Made by a program: the position numbers and the translations under genes. From positions 1 through 57,204 of the forward strand of contig JBEKYC010000050.1 of the NCBI GenBank assembly GCA_049511415.1: a stretch of DNA of 57,204 bases, given 5' to 3'. Under the pieces are notes generated by a model that was not told the origin of the DNA, did no database searches, and worked only from the letters and a program-made list of their open reading frames with translations. Position 1 is the first letter of the stretch; the number at the start of each line of letters is the position of its first letter. Shown piece after piece: positions 16,392 through 24,440 of the stretch. The stretch comes from Bog-159 sp049511415. Lineage in GTDB: Bacteria; Acidobacteriota; Terriglobia; Bryobacterales; Bryobacteraceae.

Positions 16392-16822
16392 TGCCGTCCC
16401 GACGCCGGTCGCGCCAGCGGGCTCTACAGATTCTCTATTTGTGGGACGTGCGGCGACAGCCGGTGGAAGAAGCCACCGCTGCATACTTCGATACTCTGTA
16501 CTCGGAAGAGAGCCGCACGCGGCCGCATCGCGACGCGTTCGTGGACCAGCTCGTTACCGGCGCCGTGGAGCACGTGGACGAACTGGACCGCCGCATCACG
16601 CAGCACGCCGAACACTGGCGCATCGAGCGCATGCCCACCGTGGACCGCAACATCCTGCGTTTGGCGGTTTACGAGATGGCGCATCTGGATACGCCGGCCG
16701 CGGTAGTCATCGACGAAGCGCTGGAGTTGGCGCGGCGGTATTCCAATGAAGAGTCGGTGCAGTTCGTCAACGGTGTGCTGGACGCCGTCCATCGGGACCT
16801 GACGACGAACGCCCCTGCATGA
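16391..16822 (+). CDS. nusB: Transcription antitermination factor NusB
   Basis: A 143-residue helical protein. RRRSRQRALQILYLWDV is the arginine-rich N-terminal RNA-binding helix, and RRITQHAEHWRIERMPTVDRNILRLAVYEM with PAAVVIDEALELARRYS and QFVNGVLDAVHRDL are standard NusB blocks. With NusE it binds boxA RNA for rRNA antitermination. I use the ATG in the TGATG junction with ribH; a GTG three bases earlier is in frame. Confidence 0.95.
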   Translation: MPSRRRSRQRALQILYLWDVRRQPVEEATAAYFDTLYSEESRTRPHRDAFVDQLVTGAVEHVDELDRRITQHAEHWRIERMPTVDRNILRLAVYEMAHLDTPAAVVIDEALELARRYSNEESVQFVNGVLDAVHRDLTTNAPA

Positions 16823-16825
16823 CTA

Positions 16826-16843
16826 CTGACATAACGATGTCAG
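16826..16843 (+). promoter_or_regulatory. Perfect 7-bp inverted repeat before the VOC gene
   Basis: CTGACAT-AACG-ATGTCAG lies directly before the AGGAG ribosome binding site (16843-16847) of the VOC gene. It could be an operator, perhaps for the regulator encoded by the second gene, or an RNA hairpin that affects initiation. Confidence 0.5.
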
Positions 16844-16855
16844 GAGCGCTGCGGC

Positions 16856-17239
16856 ATGCTGGGATTCATGCACAAACCACTCAATTGGTTCGAAATTCCC
16901 GCGCTCGATCTGGCGCGGGCCAAAACATTCTACGAACATCTGCTGGGCGTTGACCTTCGCTCGGAGTCCATCGGTCCAATGTCCCTCGCCGTTTTTCCTT
17001 ATGACCGCGATTCCGCGGCAGGCGGGTGCGTCCTGCACGGACCCGGGTATCAGCCATCGCGCGACGGCGTGACGATTTACCTGAACGCCGGCGATCGGCT
17101 CGATCCCGTGCTGGAACTCGTGGCGGCGGCCGGCGGAGAAATCGCCACCCCCAAGACCGCTCTGCCGCCCGGCATGGGAGCCTTCGCGCACATCATCGAC
17201 ACGGAGGGCAATCGCGTCGGACTACATGCCGCGGGCTGA
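16856..17239 (+). CDS. VOC superfamily (glyoxalase/bleomycin-resistance-like) protein
   Basis: A 127-residue protein with two beta-alpha-beta modules. KPLNWFEIPALDLARAKTFYEHLLGV starts the fold; VTIYLNAGDRLDPVLELVAAAGGEI and FAHIIDTEGNRVGLH end it. PEGN/DTEGN-type C-terminal sequence is typical of the small stand-alone VOC group whose members occur next to YafY-type regulators. The ATG at 16856 has an AGGAG nine bases upstream; the ATG at 16868 (MHKPLNWF) matches common starts, so either is possible. Substrate unknown. The regulator gene follows after 11 bases. Confidence 0.9.
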   Translation: MLGFMHKPLNWFEIPALDLARAKTFYEHLLGVDLRSESIGPMSLAVFPYDRDSAAGGCVLHGPGYQPSRDGVTIYLNAGDRLDPVLELVAAAGGEIATPKTALPPGMGAFAHIIDTEGNRVGLHAAG

Positions 17240-17250
17240 TAATAGCTTTG

Positions 17251-17931
17251 ATGCGGCGTGCCGACCGGCTCTTTCAAATCGTCCAACACCTGCGGGCGCG
17301 GCGGCTCACCACCGCCGCGCAATTGGCGGACTTCCTGAACGTCTCGGAGCGCACCATCTACCGCGACGTCCGGGACCTCTCCCTGTCGGGCATTCCGGTG
17401 AAGGGGGAGGCCGGTGTCGGTTATGGTTTGGACCGGTCGTTTGAGCTGACGGCACTGATGTTCACTCGTGAAGAAGTGGAGGCCGTGGTGGTCGGTCTGC
17501 GCATGGTGCAGGCGTTCGGAGGTCCAAAACTGAGCGCGGCGGCCATTCCAGCCCTGGACAAGGTGATTCTGGCGCTGCCCAAGAACCGCCGCGATGAAGT
17601 GGACCGGCCCCAAATCTATGCGCCGCGTTTCAATGCTCACCGCGCAATAGACAACCTGCTGGATACCATGCGCGGCGCGATCGATAGCCACGGCATTCTC
17701 AGTTTGACTTACAAAAACGAGCGCGGCGACGAAACCAAGCGACTCATCCGCCCGTTGGCCCTGACTTTCTGGGGATCGGTGTGGACCTTGGGCGCCTGGT
17801 GCGAATTACGCAACAACTTCCGTAACTTTCGTCTGGACCGCGTAAGCGTCTGCGAACTCACCGGCGCGTCCTTCGGCGAAGAGGCCGGCAAAACCTTAGC
17901 GGACTATCTGCGTTTCGTGGGCGCTGAGTAA
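17251..17931 (+). CDS. YafY-type HTH/WYL-domain transcriptional regulator
   Basis: A 226-residue regulator. An N-terminal HTH_11 domain is seen (RRADRLFQIVQHLRARRLTT, then LADFLNVSERTIYRDVRDL), followed by a middle region and a C-terminal WYL domain (SHGILSLTYKNERGDETKRL, RPLALTFWGSVWTLGAWCEL, NFRNFRLDRVS). WYL domains are thought to sense nucleic acid or other ligands. I start at the ATG at 17251, where the HTH begins. It is co-oriented with the VOC gene and probably controls it, perhaps through the CTGACAT inverted repeat. Confidence 0.92.
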   Translation: MRRADRLFQIVQHLRARRLTTAAQLADFLNVSERTIYRDVRDLSLSGIPVKGEAGVGYGLDRSFELTALMFTREEVEAVVVGLRMVQAFGGPKLSAAAIPALDKVILALPKNRRDEVDRPQIYAPRFNAHRAIDNLLDTMRGAIDSHGILSLTYKNERGDETKRLIRPLALTFWGSVWTLGAWCELRNNFRNFRLDRVSVCELTGASFGEEAGKTLADYLRFVGAE

Positions 17932-17934
17932 TCT

Positions 17935-18261
17935 TCAGTAAGCCGTCTGCGAAGTGGGTGCGCTATCTTCTTCGTCGCTCGGCGGCTCGGTGATGTGATA
18001 GTAATAAGTCACCGCGGCGCAGGCCAACCCGAGCGCCAGGATGATGGAGATCCAACGCAACGTGCGTGAGTTCCAGGCGCGCCTGGTCTCCACGGCGGCG
18101 GCAGTGGCCTTTACCGTGGCGTAGGAGATGCCCACGCTGAGCGACAGCTTCCAATACCACGCCATCATATCCAGATGTCCCTGCCCGCCGACCTGGCTCC
18201 AAACTGTGAAGGTCGCGATGAGAGCAATCAGGAACTCAATCGCATAGAAGAGCTGCAGCAC
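17935..18261 (-). CDS. Small membrane protein, unknown
   Basis: Starting at the GTG at 18259-18261 gives 108 residues with three or four hydrophobic stretches (VLQLFYAIEFLIALIATFTVW, YWKLSLSVGISYATVKATAAAV, RWISIILALGLACAAVTYYY) and an acidic C-terminal tail. I do not recognise the family. A TACCCT hexamer six bases before the GTG could be a -10 box, giving a leaderless message; the gap to the divergent ABC-F gene is only 23 bases. Longer in-frame starts would overlap that gene. Confidence 0.6.
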   Translation of the reverse strand: MLQLFYAIEFLIALIATFTVWSQVGGQGHLDMMAWYWKLSLSVGISYATVKATAAAVETRRAWNSRTLRWISIILALGLACAAVTYYYHITEPPSDEEDSAPTSQTAY

Positions 18262-18271
18262 TTTACTAGGG

Positions 18272-18277
18272 TATCCT
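18272..18277 (+). promoter_or_regulatory. Candidate -10 box (TATCCT) of the ABC-F gene
   Basis: TATCCT ends seven bases before the ATG at 18285, which would give an almost leaderless transcript. The same 23-base gap holds TACCCT on the other strand before the membrane-protein GTG. Confidence 0.35.
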
Positions 18278-18284
18278 GAAACTG

Positions 18285-20084
18285 ATGCCCGCGCCGCTGC
18301 TGTCGCTGATGGGCGCCGGCAAGTCGTTCGGCGCCGCACCCCTGTTTTCCAACATCAGCATTCATATTTCCGAGGGCGAGCGCCTCGGTTTGATAGGCCC
18401 GAATGGGTCCGGCAAATCGACCCTGCTGAAGATCATGGCCGGCGTGCTCGATGCCGACGCCGGCATGCGCACGGTGCGCAAGCTGACGCGCATCGCATAC
18501 GTTCCGCAAGAACCGGAATTCGCCCCCGGCATAACCGTGAGCCGCGTGTTGGAGGACGCCCTGCCCGCCAATGGGCCGAACGAGGCGGACCGCGCGGCGG
18601 CGGTGAACGTGACGCTGGGCAAGGCCGGCTTCGCGAATGGCGATGCGGCGGTGGAGTCGCTATCGGGCGGCTGGAAGCGGCGGCTTTCCATCGCGCGCGA
18701 TCTGATCCGCAATCCCGATTTGCTGTTGCTCGACGAACCCACCAATCACCTGGACTTGGAGGGCATTCTGTGGCTGGAGAAATTGCTGGAAGCAGGTGCA
18801 TTCGCCTGCGTGGTGGTGAGCCACGACCGATACTTCCTCGAGAATGTCGCCACCGAAATGGCCGAGATCAATCGCGCCTATCCCGATGGCTTGTTCCGCG
18901 CGGAAGGCGCGTATGCCGATTTTCTGGAGAAGCGCGAAGCGTTTCTGGAGGCGCAATCCGAGCAACAGGCCGCGCTCGCCAACAAGGTGCGGCGCGAAGT
19001 GGAATGGCTGCGCCGCGGCCCTAAAGCCCGTACCGGCAAATCGAAGGCGCGCATCGACGCGGCGCATGAACTGATCGGCGAATTGGCGGATGTAACCGCG
19101 CGCAACCAGAAAGCCACCACGCGCATCGATTTTACAGCTTCCGGCCGCAAGACCAAAAGGCTCATCAGCGCCACCGAGGTCGCCAAAGCGCTGGGCGGCC
19201 GGCAGTTGTTTCGCGATCTCAGCTTTTCGCTGGCGCCTGGTATCCGGCTGGGCCTGGCCGGCCCGAACGGCAGCGGCAAGACCACCCTGCTGCGCGTGTT
19301 GAAGGGCGAGATCGCACCCGATTCCGGTACCGTCGAGCGGGCGGACGGTCTGCGCATCGTGTATTTCGACCAGGGGCGCGAACAACTGGATCCCGCCGCG
19401 CCGCTGCGCGAGGGCTTGGGTGCGCACGGCGACAGCGTCATCTATCGCGACCGCGTGATCCACATCGCGGGCTGGGCCAAGCGCTTTCTTTTCCGTGCGG
19501 ATCAGCTCGATACGCCGGTAGGCCGTTTTTCGGGCGGCGAGCGGGCGCGCATCATTATTGCCCGGCTCATGCTGCAGCCCGCCGACGTGCTGTTGCTGGA
19601 CGAGCCCACCAACGATCTGGACATCCCCACGCTGGAGGTGCTGGAAGAGAGCCTGACGGACTTCCCCGGCGCGTTGGTGTTGGTGACCCACGACCGCTAC
19701 ATGCTGGACCGCGTTTCGACGGTGGTGCTGGGACTCGATGGCGAAGGCGGCGCGGAAGTCTTTGCGGATTATTCGCAGTGGGAAGCGGCGCGGGCCGTCA
19801 AACCGGTACGCAGCGAGAAGGAGCCGGCGGCTGCCAAGCCGGCGGCAGCATTGTCGCGCCGCAAGCTGTCCTATCTGGAAGCTCGTGAATTCGAGCAGAT
19901 GGAACAGCGCATCCTGGAAGCCGAGCAGTCTCTGGAGACCGCCCGCACGGCTTTGCAGGCGCCCGAAGTGGTTTCCGATGGGTCCGCGTTACAACAACGC
20001 TATGGAGCGATGCAGGCGGCCGAAGCGGAAGTCGAGAAGCTGTACGCCCGCTGGGCGGAGCTCGAAAGCAAAGTCAGTAACTAA
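18285..20084 (+). CDS. uup: ABC-F family ATPase, Uup-like
   Basis: A 599-residue soluble protein with two ABC domains and no membrane segments. Domain 1: LIGPNGSGKSTLL, signature SGGWKRR, LLLLDEPTNHLD and a VVVSHDRYFLENV switch. The linker carries RREVEWLRRGPKARTGKSKARI, characteristic of Uup. Domain 2: LAGPNGSGKTTLL, FSGGERARIIIA, LLLDEPTNDLD and LVTHDRYMLDRV. The C-terminal ~90 residues (RRKLSYLEAREFEQ onward) are a predicted coiled coil like the Uup DNA/ribosome-binding tail. ABC-F proteins act on translating ribosomes; Uup also affects transposon excision and replication. Its last 11 bases overlap the convergent DUF899 gene. Confidence 0.93.
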   Translation: MPAPLLSLMGAGKSFGAAPLFSNISIHISEGERLGLIGPNGSGKSTLLKIMAGVLDADAGMRTVRKLTRIAYVPQEPEFAPGITVSRVLEDALPANGPNEADRAAAVNVTLGKAGFANGDAAVESLSGGWKRRLSIARDLIRNPDLLLLDEPTNHLDLEGILWLEKLLEAGAFACVVVSHDRYFLENVATEMAEINRAYPDGLFRAEGAYADFLEKREAFLEAQSEQQAALANKVRREVEWLRRGPKARTGKSKARIDAAHELIGELADVTARNQKATTRIDFTASGRKTKRLISATEVAKALGGRQLFRDLSFSLAPGIRLGLAGPNGSGKTTLLRVLKGEIAPDSGTVERADGLRIVYFDQGREQLDPAAPLREGLGAHGDSVIYRDRVIHIAGWAKRFLFRADQLDTPVGRFSGGERARIIIARLMLQPADVLLLDEPTNDLDIPTLEVLEESLTDFPGALVLVTHDRYMLDRVSTVVLGLDGEGGAEVFADYSQWEAARAVKPVRSEKEPAAAKPAAALSRRKLSYLEAREFEQMEQRILEAEQSLETARTALQAPEVVSDGSALQQRYGAMQAAEAEVEKLYARWAELESKVSN

Positions 20085-20760
20085 GCCGCGGGAACCAATC
20101 CGTGCCGCGGCCCTCGGGTGTCATATCCAGCAAGTTCCACAGCGGCCACATCATGTCGATGTGACGTTCGTTCTGCCCGCGCGCGGGAGGCGAAAACAGC
20201 AACTCCGTCGCGTAAAAATGATGAATCTTGCCTTTGCGGCTGAGAAATACATTGAGCAGCGGCAGTTGCCCCCCATCCTCCGTCTCGCCGTGATAATCGT
20301 GGTTGTAGGTGTTGCCGGCGGACGACAGCAGCCGCAGATTGTTCCACCCGCGTCCACCGGCGAACTCGCGAATCCGCCCGATGGGCGATTTGGCCACTAC
20401 CGCCAGATTGATGCGCTGCGTAGCGTGCGGCGCCGTGCCATTCAAGCTGTCCAGAAATGACGTGCACATCGGGCATGGTTGCTTCATCGCCGGTCCGAAC
20501 ATGAAGCTGTAAAGGGCCAGCGTATCGCAGCCCTCGCGAAAGAGCTCGGATAGCCTTACGGGCTGCGCGGCGCCTTCCTCGAAAACATAATCCTGGGCGA
20601 TCGCTCCGCCCAACGGCAACTCGCGGCGCAAACGCGCCACCTGCTCCACTTGCTTGCGCAAGCCGCGCTCGGCCAGCAACAACTTGTCGCGCGCGGTGCG
20701 GTAGCGCGCACTCTCGCCCGGAAATCGCACCTTGGAATGCCAGTCCATGGAATCCACCAT
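20074..20760 (-). CDS. DUF899 family thioredoxin-like protein
   Basis: A 228-residue protein. RFPGESARYRTARDKLLLAE begins the family region, followed by LSELFREGCDTLALYSFMFG, PCPMCTSFLDSLNG with a CxxC, NLAVVAKSPIGRIREFA, SSAGNTYNHDYHGE and a terminal PLWNLLDMTPEGRGTDW. DUF899 proteins have a thioredoxin fold and no defined function. The ATG at 20758-20760 (MVDSMDWHSK) is the first sensible start; the frame is open further upstream but only because it runs into the 3' remnant of a decayed oxidoreductase. Confidence 0.92.
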   Translation of the reverse strand: MVDSMDWHSKVRFPGESARYRTARDKLLLAERGLRKQVEQVARLRRELPLGGAIAQDYVFEEGAAQPVRLSELFREGCDTLALYSFMFGPAMKQPCPMCTSFLDSLNGTAPHATQRINLAVVAKSPIGRIREFAGGRGWNNLRLLSSAGNTYNHDYHGETEDGGQLPLLNVFLSRKGKIHHFYATELLFSPPARGQNERHIDMMWPLWNLLDMTPEGRGTDWFPRLSY

Positions 20761-20789
20761 ACCGCAACTTCTGATATAGTGTGCCGGAT

Positions 20790-21351
20790 CAGGCGCGCAA
20801 TTGTTACGTGTTGCGGCGGGCGCTTCTGCTAGCCGGCTCCGCTTGTGCCAAACACACTCTACGTGCGAAATCTTCCCGATTTTTCCGGACTGCACGAAAC
20901 GCTCGCGCGCCTCCAGATAAATCTCGCCCGAGCGTTGCTGCATACCCACCTGGCAGACGCGATTGTTTACGCGGGCCGCGCGCACAATTTCCGGACCCTC
21001 CTCGCCGCGGCGGGTCAACGGCTTCTCCACGTAAACGTCCTTGCCCGCATTTAGCGCATCGATTACGAAGTCCTTTTGCCAGTGATCCGGCGTGGCGATG
21101 AGCACCGCGTCCAGGCCGCTCAGGGCCAGCAACTTCCGGGTGGTCCGCGAAGGGCTGCGCGCCGGTCGCCCCATACGTCGCATACCGCGCAAATCCACCT
21201 GCCCGGATTTTTGAGAGAACTAACACAATTAGACGCCGCGTTCGCTGCATCCGATAAGACCCGGTTGCGCGCAGTCATTGGCGCCAGAACGCGGGCCTAT
21301 GAGAGGGCCGTCCGCGGCGGCGGCTTTCATTCCTTCCCGGCGGGTAAGCAT
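20790..21351 (-). pseudogene. Decayed Gfo/Idh/MocA oxidoreductase
   Basis: Fragments of one oxidoreductase occur in order but in different frames. The ATG at 21349-21351 gives MLTRREGMKAAAA, a Tat-like signal, then PGLIGCSERG, a Rossmann GxGxxG with one Gly replaced, and a TAA. In another frame follows ICAVCDVWGDRR, and in a third ALSGLDAVLIATPDHWQKD, GKDVYVEKPLTRRGEEGPE and NNRVCQVGMQQRSGEIYLEA. The protein then breaks off near residue 170 of about 430, and DUF899 begins. So it has at least one stop, one or two frameshifts and no C-terminal domain. Confidence 0.85.
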
Positions 21352-21408
21352 GACTCAAGTTCATCGTCGTGCGGCGCTCAAAATGCGTCTGCGCGGGCGG
21401 CGGCAAGA

Positions 21409-22536
21409 CTAGCGGGTCTGAGTTTGTTCGGACGAAATTTGCCAGACACCCTGATTACGCACCAGGGTCATACGCTCTTCCTCTTCGCCCGTGGATCGTG
21501 CCCGCCCGCCCGTGCGCCAGTGCTTGCGGAATGTAGCTACGGCGCGCGTGTCACTAACCGGGGTGATTCCGAGGCCCGAGATACGATACGAATCCAAACG
21601 GCCGTAGCGCGTGCGGGATTGTTGCAGGCTTTCCCGCACCGCATCGCGGGTTACTTCGTGGCGTGAGTAATAGGTGCTGACTACCGGCGCGTAGCAATCC
21701 GCCGCCACGCGCACGTCGCCCTGTTTCAGAGCGCCGGACCAGCGGTCCAGCAAGGCGTGAATGCCGGCGAGATCCGGGGGAGGCGCGGGGGCGCCCTCCA
21801 CCACAGCTTCACTCACCGCCGGCGCAGGCGGCAGTGGCGCCGTAACGGTCGCTGCCGGCTGCCCCTGCGAGGACGGACGCAGTCCCACGTAACCCACCGC
21901 TCCAACTGCCAATCCCAAAGCCAGGGCGCCCACATACCAAAGCCGCCGCGTCCCCGTGGAAAGCTCCGGCTCGGCGGCCAACCGCGGACGCGGTTCGGGC
22001 CACGCGATGGCGGGAGCATTCGCTGGGGCAGGTTGCGCGGGCCTGTAGCAGCGCAGAAAAAAATCCTTCGCATCCAGACCGATCAGGCTGGGTTTAACCA
22101 GCAAAACCAGATTCTCGTCCGGCGAAAAATGGGACCGCATCAAGTCTTCGTCCTGGGGCTCCAGATCGAAATCACCGCTGGTGTGGCTGCGGTAGAATCC
22201 CAATACTGAGAGCCCGGTCCCGCCGCTCGACCGGAACCATTCCAGAGTCTCGCGAAGCAACTCGCGGTCCGCGTCCGAAAAGCGGTAGGAAGGTCCAAAG
22301 CGGTGTTCACAGGGGATCGGCTCGAAGTCCTCGATCACGATGCGATCCTGCTCCCGCCGGCCCAAGAGAATGCCGCCGGTCTCCGCGCCCATGTGTGGCG
22401 CTGCCGCGAAAGCATCGTTGACTTCCTGGTGAATGCCTTCCTGCACCCGACGCAAAATACCGGCCGGCGGCGAGCCTTGGACCGGACAGGCGGTCAGTTC
22501 GAATTCAATTTCCTGGCTGGAAGACGGTCCTGGCAT
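21409..22536 (-). CDS. JAB/MPN-like domain protein with membrane anchor and NTF2-like C-terminus
   Basis: A 375-residue three-part protein. Residues 30-150 resemble a JAB/MPN metalloprotease fold: HMGAETGGILLGRR holds the expected Glu and GFYRSHTSGDFDLEPQDEDL aligns with the JAMM segment HxHx7Sx2D, but the first His is Arg (RSH) and the Ser is replaced, so zinc hydrolysis is doubtful. A membrane helix follows at about 200-222 (YVGALALGLAVGAVGYVGL), then a Pro/Ala linker and a ~115-residue C-terminal domain (GIHALLDRWSGALKQGDVRV to WQISSEQTQTR) that looks like SnoaL/NTF2-like DUF4440. Whether the C-terminus is outside the cytoplasm depends on topology, with the JAB domain probably inside. Substrate and partner unknown. 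Confidence 0.75.
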   Translation of the reverse strand: MPGPSSSQEIEFELTACPVQGSPPAGILRRVQEGIHQEVNDAFAAAPHMGAETGGILLGRREQDRIVIEDFEPIPCEHRFGPSYRFSDADRELLRETLEWFRSSGGTGLSVLGFYRSHTSGDFDLEPQDEDLMRSHFSPDENLVLLVKPSLIGLDAKDFFLRCYRPAQPAPANAPAIAWPEPRPRLAAEPELSTGTRRLWYVGALALGLAVGAVGYVGLRPSSQGQPAATVTAPLPPAPAVSEAVVEGAPAPPPDLAGIHALLDRWSGALKQGDVRVAADCYAPVVSTYYSRHEVTRDAVRESLQQSRTRYGRLDSYRISGLGITPVSDTRAVATFRKHWRTGGRARSTGEEEERMTLVRNQGVWQISSEQTQTR

Positions 22537-22589
22537 GGGAAAGTTGCTACCTACTTCAGACGGCGCGGCGGCCCGGCACGTTGCGGGGA

Positions 22590-23429
22590 CTAATGCGCCA
22601 GCCGGCGCAACAACTGCGCTCCCATCAGGATATCGCGGCGGCGCAACTCCCGGTCCTGCACTTCGCGCTCGATGGTAAGCGGACCTTTGTAGCCGATTTC
22701 CTTCAGCTTTTGGATAAAGCGTTCCATCCCGACCGCACCCTTGCCCAGAGGTTGTTCCTGACCGAGCGCGCCCGGTGAATTCCGCGGCGGCCAGTCGCCG
22801 TCCTTGCAGTGTACGGTGATCACGTGCGCGGCCAGGATATCGAGCGCGGCGATCGGATCCCCTGTGCCGTACAGAATCATGTTGGCCGGGTCAAAATTGA
22901 TGCGCAGGTTGCCGCGTTCGGTGTCGGCGATAAACTCGCGCAATACGCCGGCAGGCTCCTGCCCGGTTTCGAGCGCAAACGTCTGGCCGTGCGCCGCGGC
23001 ATGATCGCAGACGCGGCGCACCATGTCGCGCACAATGGCGTAGTCGGGCGACGAGCGGTCTTCGGGCACAAACCCGATGTGCGTGGCGATGCCGGCGACA
23101 CCCAGTTCGGCGGCGAAGTCACTGACCGCGAGTGTGCGCTCTTCGCGCTCGGCCCGCGTGGCCGGCGGCACGAAACCGACCGTGCGCTGCACGGTTGGGA
23201 TGTCCGCGTAACTTTCGCCATTGTAGGCGGCAAAGACCGTAACCAGGGTGAAATCCTCGTCCCTCAGTGCATTTCGCCAGACTGGCGCCGCGCCTGGCAG
23301 CCGCATGTCGCCGGGAATGCCGAGTTGGCCGCACCGCACCTCCATGCCCTTGACATCCCGTATGATTTCGTACGGATCGCCGCCGGCCCAAAACATCACT
23401 CCAATTTCCAGTCCGTTCACAGGGTGCAT
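22590..23429 (-). CDS. Sugar phosphate isomerase/epimerase (xylose isomerase-like TIM barrel)
   Basis: A 279-residue AP-endonuclease-2-type TIM barrel. LEIGVMFWAGGDPYEIIRDV, VAGIATHIGFVPED, HGQTFALETGQEPAGVLREF, LRINFDPANMILYGTGDP, ITVHCKDGDW and YKGPLTIEREVQDRE show the metal-ligand strands with Glu, Asp, His and Glu. The ATG at 23427-23429 (MHPVNGLEIG) overlaps the stop region of the upstream oxidoreductase gene by 13 bases, so the two form an operon for sugar or polyol conversion. The exact substrate is not evident. Confidence 0.9.
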   Translation of the reverse strand: MHPVNGLEIGVMFWAGGDPYEIIRDVKGMEVRCGQLGIPGDMRLPGAAPVWRNALRDEDFTLVTVFAAYNGESYADIPTVQRTVGFVPPATRAEREERTLAVSDFAAELGVAGIATHIGFVPEDRSSPDYAIVRDMVRRVCDHAAAHGQTFALETGQEPAGVLREFIADTERGNLRINFDPANMILYGTGDPIAALDILAAHVITVHCKDGDWPPRNSPGALGQEQPLGKGAVGMERFIQKLKEIGYKGPLTIEREVQDRELRRRDILMGAQLLRRLAH

Positions 23430-24433
23430 GCGATCTTCTCTCCGTTTCTGGCGCGGGATTCCAGGATGAGCCGCGCGAGTTGTACCGCCATGGCGGATTC
23501 TTCGGGTGGGCATAGGCGCGGCTTTTCCCCGCGCGTGGCGCAGTCCAGGAAATATGCGAGCTCCGCACGGTAACCGTCCGCATCCGGCAGATCCAGCGCC
23601 TTGCCAGTTCGACCCGCTCCGTATTCCGCGAGCGGCGCGCCCGCGGAACTGTATTCCAGAGTACCGTTCTCGGCCACGATGGTGAACTCCATCGAAAACG
23701 GGAACGCCTTGGGATGATGCCAGCCGCCCGAGATCGCCACCGCGCCAATCGACGGATACCAGAGTTGCGCCACGATCCAATCCACGCCACGGGGCAAATC
23801 TTCATAACCGGAGGCCGTGACGGCTTCGGGCCTGCCGAAGGCGTGCAGGCAAAAATCGATATCGTGGATCAGCAGGTCGAAAATGCCCCCACCGCTTTGC
23901 GCCGGGTCCGTGAGCCAGGCGCTCCAGCCCGGGGCCGCGCAACGGCGGCGGAAAATAGCGGCCCGTACGGGGCCCAGCCGGCCGGAATGCAGCACATCAG
24001 CGGCGGCACGGTAAGGCGCCAGAAAACGTACTACGTGCGCCGCCATCAGCGTGCGGCCGTGGCGTTCGGCTTCGGCGATCATGCGGCACGCGGCTGGGCC
24101 GTCTAACGCCATTGGTTTCTCCACGATCACATGCTTGCCCGACCGCAGGGCCAGCACCGCAATGCGCTCGTGTAAATGCGTCGGCAGGCAGATATCCACG
24201 GCGTCGATGTTGGGGTCGCGCACGGCCTCCTCGGCACGCGTGTACCTGGCTATTCCGGAAAAATCCAAGATCTCGCCGGCTCCGCCCAAATTACCCCCGA
24301 CACCGGAGAGATCGCCGGCCAGGCGGCGTTTGTCGTTGCTAGCCACAGCCGCGATCTCCGCACCGGGGATCTCCCGCCAGGCGCGCAGATGCGTGCTGCC
24401 CATGAATCCCAAACCCAGAATCGCGATTCTCAT
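23417..24433 (-). CDS. Gfo/Idh/MocA family oxidoreductase (cytoplasmic)
   Basis: A 338-residue NAD(P)-dependent oxidoreductase. It opens with RIAILGLGFMGSTHLRAWRE (GxGxxG) and has no signal peptide; DAVDICLPTHLHERIAV, GKHVIVEKPMAL with the conserved EKP, and FDLLIHDIDFCLHAFG complete the pattern. The ATG at 24431-24433 begins the Rossmann strand. It lies eight bases downstream of the metallo-hydrolase gene and overlaps the epimerase gene; the pairing is typical of inositol or sugar catabolic gene sets. Confidence 0.93.
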   Translation of the reverse strand: MRIAILGLGFMGSTHLRAWREIPGAEIAAVASNDKRRLAGDLSGVGGNLGGAGEILDFSGIARYTRAEEAVRDPNIDAVDICLPTHLHERIAVLALRSGKHVIVEKPMALDGPAACRMIAEAERHGRTLMAAHVVRFLAPYRAAADVLHSGRLGPVRAAIFRRRCAAPGWSAWLTDPAQSGGGIFDLLIHDIDFCLHAFGRPEAVTASGYEDLPRGVDWIVAQLWYPSIGAVAISGGWHHPKAFPFSMEFTIVAENGTLEYSSAGAPLAEYGAGRTGKALDLPDADGYRAELAYFLDCATRGEKPRLCPPEESAMAVQLARLILESRARNGEKIACTL

Positions 24434-24440
24434 GCGAAGA

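Noticed and set aside
20074..21198. A 374-residue oxidoreductase-DUF899 fusion protein
   Set aside because: The first part is a fragment of a decayed gene lacking signal, intact Rossmann start and C-terminal domain; DUF899 has its own ATG at 20760.
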